Assembly: GCA_001310555.1 (NCBI GenBank) | Contig: BAXO01000055.1 | Coordinates: 1 to 39,030, forward strand | Origin: Bacillus sp. JCM 19058 | GTDB lineage: Bacteria > Bacillota > Bacilli > Bacillales_H > Bacillaceae_D | DNA: 39,030 bases | Direction of reading: 5' to 3' | In this document: positions 35,517-39,030 of the stretch, one piece after another | Position numbering within the stretch: position 1 is the first letter of the stretch | Layout of the letters: each line of letters begins with the position of its first letter | Translations under genes and position numbers: made by a program | Notes under the pieces: generated by a model | Database searches by the model: none | Told to the model about the DNA's origin: nothing | Seen by the model: the letters and a program-made list of their open reading frames with translations, nothing else

Positions 35517-36187
35517 ATGAGTGGACAAGAGAGATGGAGCGAGGTTGATCGCTATATTGAAGGGAAGCTGCATGCATCAGATCCGGTGCTTGAAGATGTT
35601 TTGCAAACGAATGCCGATGCGGGGTTGCCAGCTATTGATGTGGCTCCGAATCAAGGGAAGTTCCTACACTTGCTTGCTAAGCTTAAAGGAGCTAAAACGG
35701 TATTGGAAATCGGAACGTTGGGCGGCTATAGTACGATTTGGCTGGCGCGTGCTTACCAGTTGATGGCAAGGTCATTACGCTGGAAGCAAGTGCAGCCCAT
35801 GCAAAGGTAGCGAAGGAGAATGTTAGGAAGGCAGGATTACATTCGAAGGTAGAAATTATTGTAGCCCCGGCTCTTGAGACGTTGCCGACTCTTAAAGAAA
35901 AGGGGAACGTGTTCGACTTTATCTTTATCGACGCCGATAAACCGAACAACCCTCACTATTTGCAGTGGGCGCTGGAGCTAGCGACCGAGGGGACGCTCAT
36001 CGTCGGAGATAATGTAATTAGGGACGGAGAAGTGATTAATCGTGAAAGCGAGGACGAACGTATTCAGGGAGTAAGGCAGTTTTACGATTTGCTTTCAACA
36101 GAACGGCGACTTGAGGCAACAGCACTTCAAACCGTAGGAAGTAAAGGATACGACGGCTTTATGCTCGGAATAGTCACCGGGAACTAG
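35517..36187 (+). pseudogene. O-methyltransferase (family 3), one frameshift
   Basis: ATG 35517 after AGAAGGAGGAATTTG. It has VLEDVLQTNADAGLPAIDVA, PNQGKFLHLLAKLKGAKTVL then EIGTLGGYSTIWLAR, the SAM loop (motif I). The frame breaks near 35753 and resumes ACLPVDGKVITLEAS, EIIVAPALETLP and DFIFIDADKPNNPHYLQWAL (metal-binding DADK), TLIVGDNVIRDG. About 223 residues. It resembles catechol/caffeoyl-CoA type enzymes needing Mg. Substrate unknown; the divergent LysR regulator is its likely sensor. Confidence 0.85.
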
Positions 36188-36491
36188 TCATGTTATGGAT
36201 ATTACTCTTCCGGAGGCTTTACCAAGCATTTGACTGTGCATACCAGAATTAAAGGAGAGACTGAGTTGAATCGGGAAACTAATTTGTTTCCCGATTCAAC
36301 GCCGGATTTAGAGTTCAAGCATGAGCAAGGACAGCGGTTCATCGTTTGCCGCCACTCTTCCAAAATATTTTTTTGCGCCGAAAAGGCGAACTCACTCCAA
36401 GGTATGCTAGCTAGTTCAGAGAAACTTAATTTGCCTTCTAGTGGAACGTAACAAAACAGCAGCAAAACCTTATTGCCGCCCTTTTATTTGC
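36188..36491. other. Intergenic with a perfect 14-bp hairpin
   Basis: TTGAATCGGGAAAC (36266-36279) and GTTTCCCGATTCAA (36286-36299) form a perfect stem with loop TAATTT. No T-run follows. A plus frame over 36230-36451 runs through the hairpin (MTVHTRIKGETELN) and is not convincing. Confidence 0.45.
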
Positions 36492-36690
36492 TCAGCCCTT
36501 GACGTTAGAGTTTATTCCAGCGTTCGCAAGCATTTCTCTCGCTAATACCTCATGAGATTTTTCCAATTTCATTTACCCCGCTGGAGCCCCCTTTTCCGAC
36601 AACTTATTGCATGCTGCTTCAATAATTACTCTAAAATAAGACTCGCGCGACTCCGACAATTTGACAGAAGAATTGTGTAAAATTGAACCT
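36492..36690 (-). other. Two abutting short minus-strand ORFs
   Basis: ILHNSSVKLSESRESYFRVI, then IEAACNKLSEKGAPAG stops at 36573 and ATG 36572 begins at once MKLEKSHEVLAREMLANAG, ending at 36492. An AGGAGG lies near 36692, but only a non-standard start (ATT) follows it. They may be one small gene with a stop, or decay. Family not recognised. Confidence 0.35.
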
Positions 36691-36809
36691 CCTCTCTTTA
36701 CTTAATAATGTTGCATAATGTCCGGCTTATTCTTTACATAGTAGGCTATGAGTAAATTCAACAGCAAAGCTCAGTTTCTATGTTACGCTTATTGACAAAA
36801 AGGCTTAAG

Positions 36810-36879
36810 CGAACATTACAAACCAAAATTTGTATAATGTTCGTGTTTTGTTGACAAATGAAAGTGAGCTTGATAAAAT
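36810..36879 (+). promoter_or_regulatory. PurR double PurBox and promoter of the purine permease
   Basis: CGAACATTA (36810-36818) and its inverted copy TAATGTTCG (36835-36843) are separated by 16 bases, the arrangement of Bacillus PurR operators. TTGACA (36851-36856), 17 bases, TAAAAT (36874-36879) follows. The promoter sits just downstream, so PurR should repress it and PRPP relieve this. Confidence 0.85.
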
Positions 36880-36899
36880 TCCTTTATAACTGAACATGT

Positions 36900-36971
36900 C
36901 TCTTCGTATATTTGCAGAAAGATGGTCTGCGAGTCTCTACCAAGCCTCCGATAAGTGCTTGACTACGAAAG
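36900..36971 (+). ncRNA. Purine riboswitch, guanine class
   Basis: TTCGTA (36903-36908) pairs with TACGAA (36964-36969) as P1. In between, GATGG and GCAG/CTGC give P2/L2, GAGTCTCTACC is the J2/3 core, CAAGC/GCTTG is P3, and CCGATAA is L3. The core residue in GACTACG is C, which predicts guanine/hypoxanthine binding. A terminator follows, so ligand should switch transcription off. Confidence 0.9.
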
Positions 36972-36984
36972 CTTACGATTACGG

Positions 36985-37032
36985 AACTCAATTTCAGTCG
37001 AAAGGTATTTGTACTGGAACACTGAGTTTTTT
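36985..37032 (+). terminator. Riboswitch expression-platform terminator
   Basis: AACTCA...TTCAGT (36985-36998) pairs with ACTGGAA...TGAGTT (37012-37028), followed by T6. It is 14 bases after the aptamer and 80 before the permease start. Confidence 0.7.
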
Positions 37033-37111
37033 GTGGCCAAGGCTGGTATGCTTCCGCTTGCTTTTTTTCTGCTTATATCTGGACATGTATAGAAAGTAGG
37101 AGAAAAAGCAA

Positions 37112-38413
37112 ATGGAACGTTTTTTTTCGATTTAAAGAGAACGGCACATCCTATCGAACAGAAACGATGGCAGGCTTTACGACGTTTTTAGCAATGGCTT
37201 ATATTTTATTTGTTAACCCGCTCATGCTGGAACAAACAGGTATGGATTTAGGGGCTGTTTTTGTCGCTACTGCTGTCGCAGCTGCGATTGGGACACTAAT
37301 TATGGGCCTGTTGGCTAATTACCCAATCGCGCTTGCTCCTGGGATGGGGCTCAATGCCTTTTTCACTTTTTCTGTCGTTATCGGGATGGGGATCGATTGG
37401 CAGGTTGCGTTATTCGGAGTATTTTGCTCGGGTATCATTTTTATTATTATCTCATCGTTAAAAATACGCGAAATTATCATTAATGCGATCCCTGCCGAAC
37501 TAAAAAGCGCGGCATCTGCAGGGATAGGTTTGTTTATTGCGTTTATCGGTTTGAAAAATGCCGGAATTGTTGTTGAGGATCCTGATACGCTAGTCGCGCT
37601 CGGTGATCTCACTATCGGTTCTACGCTACTAGCATTATTTGGGCTCGTCATCACGGTTTTGATGCTCGTTCGAGGAATCAGAGGCAGTATCTTTTACGGA
37701 ATGGCCATAACAGCTGTCGTAGGGATGGTGACTGGCTTAATTGATTTACCAGAAAGGATTGTCGACACGATCCCGAGTGTAGCGCCAACCTTCGGACAAG
37801 CATTTAATATCGATTTCGGCAGTGTATTCACCGTGCAATTCTTGATCGTCGTACTCACTTTTCTGTTTGTCGACTTTTTTTGACACAGCGGGAACATTAT
37901 ACGGTGTTGCGAATCAGGCTGGCTTTGTAAAGGATAATAAGCTACCACGAGCTGGACGTGCCTTACTGGCAGATTCGTCGGCTACGTCGATTGGCGCCAT
38001 CTTGGGGACATCGACAACGACCGCGTATGTCGAATCAGCTGCAGGTGTTGGTGCAGGAGGAAGGACGGGGTTTGCTTCTGTCATTACCGCTCTTTTCTTC
38101 ATAATCGCTCTTTTCTTTTCGCCGTTGCTAGATGTCATTACACTTTCAGTCACGGCGCCAGCCTTAATTCTCGTCGGGGTGCTAATGGCTTCTCCGCTAG
38201 GGTCAATTGACTGGAAAAAAATCGAGATTGCTATCCCTTCATTTTTTTGCGGTCGTTGCAATTCCTTTAACTTACAGTATTGCCACTGGGATTGCCTTAG
38301 GCTTTCTCTTATACCCGGTGACGATGCTCGTTAAAGGGAGAGGGAAGGAAGTACATCCAATTATGTATGGTCTGTTCTTTGTCTTTCTAGGTTACTTTAT
38401 TTTCTTGTCGTAG
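37112..38413 (+). pseudogene. pbuG: Guanine/hypoxanthine permease PbuG-like (NCS2/AzgA), three frameshifts
   Basis: ATG 37112 after GTAGGAGAAAAAGCAA. It starts MERFFRFKENGTSYRTETMA, then GFTTFLAMAYILFVNPLML, ALAPGMGLNAFFTFSVVIGM (NCS2 motif) and GIGLFIAFIGLKNAGIVV. Later FVDFFDTAGTLYGVANQAG, GTSTTTAYVESAAGVGAGGR, and a last block SIATGIALGFLLYPVTML. Breaks lie in T8 (37120-37127), T7 (37875-37881) and T7 (38242-38248); removing one T from each restores about 433 residues. About 12-14 helices. The PurR box and guanine riboswitch support a purine-import role. Confidence 0.9.
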
Positions 38414-38428
38414 CAACACCGATTGTTT

Positions 38429-38460
38429 AGCGCACAGCCTTCAGGGGTCTGTGCGCTTTT
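38429..38460 (+). terminator. Terminator after the permease
   Basis: AGCGCACAG (38429-38437) and CTGTGCGCT (38449-38457), 9-bp stem, then TTT. The interval to 38729 holds no gene. Confidence 0.7.
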
Positions 38461-38729
38461 GTGTCGCTCGTTGTCGACTGAGCTGTCGGGCAAAGTAATG
38501 ACTATTTAGGATTAAGCGCTTTGTCATTCAATGGAAAACGCATCCAAAAGCCTCTCCTGTTAGAACAAAGCAGACGAACAGCATGCGGAGCATAACGTAG
38601 AGCTTCTATTATAGAGGCTCGTCCTTGACTGAAGTAATTATGTCGTGATTGAAGGGGAGAGGACCTACCTAATTTGTTTAACCGACACTCTACTTTTAAG
38701 GCACTGCCTGCTTTATTCGTAATAAATAG

Positions 38730-38759
38730 TTGACGAAAAAAAACGTAAAATGATATATT
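38730..38759 (+). promoter_or_regulatory. tRNA-Ile promoter
   Basis: TTGACG (38730-38735), 18 bases, TATATT (38754-38759), about 45 bases before the tRNA. Confidence 0.6.
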
Positions 38760-38804
38760 TACAAAGTCGCAGTTAAGTATTACAGATTCTTCCTCCAAGT
38801 GTAG

Positions 38805-38878
<74 letters not shown>

Positions 38879-38881
38879 TCA

Positions 38882-39030
38882 ATGATTTACGAAGAGAAGC
38901 GAGAAGGTCGAGGAAACGAGCCAATGGCAGGAGAGAGCGTATCATATCATACGTGACACGAGTTGTCAGGCGAAGTGACGAAGAGATACGAAGCTTATCA
39001 TAAAACATGATTTACGAAGAGAAGCGAGAA
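38882..39030. repeat. 24-bp direct repeat after tRNA-Ile
   Basis: A 24-base unit starting ATGATTTACGAAGAGAAGCG is found at 38882-38905 and again at 39007-39030, 125 bases apart. Related short pieces (GAAGTGACGAAGAGATACGAAG) lie between. Such repeats are common in the leader or spacer DNA of Bacillaceae rRNA/tRNA operons and may match processing sites. Confidence 0.6.

Noticed and set aside
38882..39030. CRISPR array
   Set aside because: Only two exact copies 125 bases apart with no regular spacers; context is a tRNA/rRNA flank.

Overview
The window looks like a chromosomal stretch of a low-GC Gram-positive bacterium, most likely a Bacillaceae member. Support comes from strong AGGAGG-type ribosome sites, consensus sigma-A promoters (TTGACA-17-TATAAT), a PurR box plus a guanine-class purine riboswitch in front of a pbuG-like permease, a YrzI-type small ORF, CsoR-type copper operators and a tRNA-Ile at what looks like the edge of an rRNA/tRNA locus. 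I cannot name a species.

Much of the window is an accessory resistance/efflux region in which many genes or gene pairs sit beside their own local regulator. Left part (1-7.4 kb): a truncated ISL3-type transposase, a broken MarR gene, an unknown gene, an ABC ATPase remnant, msrA, a DHFR-like reductase, and two opposed ArsR+SRPBCC modules around a DoxX gene with shared palindromic operators. Middle (7.4-19.5 kb): an NAD(P)-binding protein, an MFS pump with a divergent MerR regulator, an antibiotic-resistance type ABC-F gene behind a leader-peptide attenuator, a GNAT acetyltransferase, a DHA2 pump with a divergent and probably leaderless ArsR regulator, a small-multidrug-export gene with a divergent BmrR-like MerR regulator and a 19-bp-spacer promoter, then an alpha/beta hydrolase and remnants.

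From 19.7 to 25.9 kb lies a sulfur/copper/thiol cassette: two CsoR/CstR-type operators, a rhodanese-metallo-beta-lactamase fusion, a MATE pump with a Cys-bearing tail, copZ, a decayed copA start, a protein beginning with nine histidines, a glutaredoxin-like protein, a 40-residue CSCC microprotein, trxB and trxA. From 26 to 32 kb there is gene debris (DUF6440-like, EEP nuclease, LCM methyltransferase, a second ISL3-like fragment), a visibly GC-richer block with a DUF6069-like membrane protein, a DHA2 pump and an Rrf2 regulator, a PaiB remnant, and a secreted protein with an internal duplication. From 32.8 to 39 kb: a TetR regulator with tetO-like operators and a divergent membrane protein, a LysR/O-methyltransferase pair, the PurR- and riboswitch-controlled purine permease, and tRNA-Ile followed by repeats.

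A striking feature is that more than half of the protein genes are broken by single-base frameshifts. In at least fourteen cases the family reading frame returns if one base is removed from an A or T run of 5-8, including in a riboswitch-controlled housekeeping permease. This points to indel errors in the sequence at least as much as to decay. Broken genes are typed 'pseudogene' here to mean 'not open as sequenced'; those lacking whole domains (copA, LCM, PaiB, ABC permease, SDR, CPBP, ISL3) are probably true remnants.
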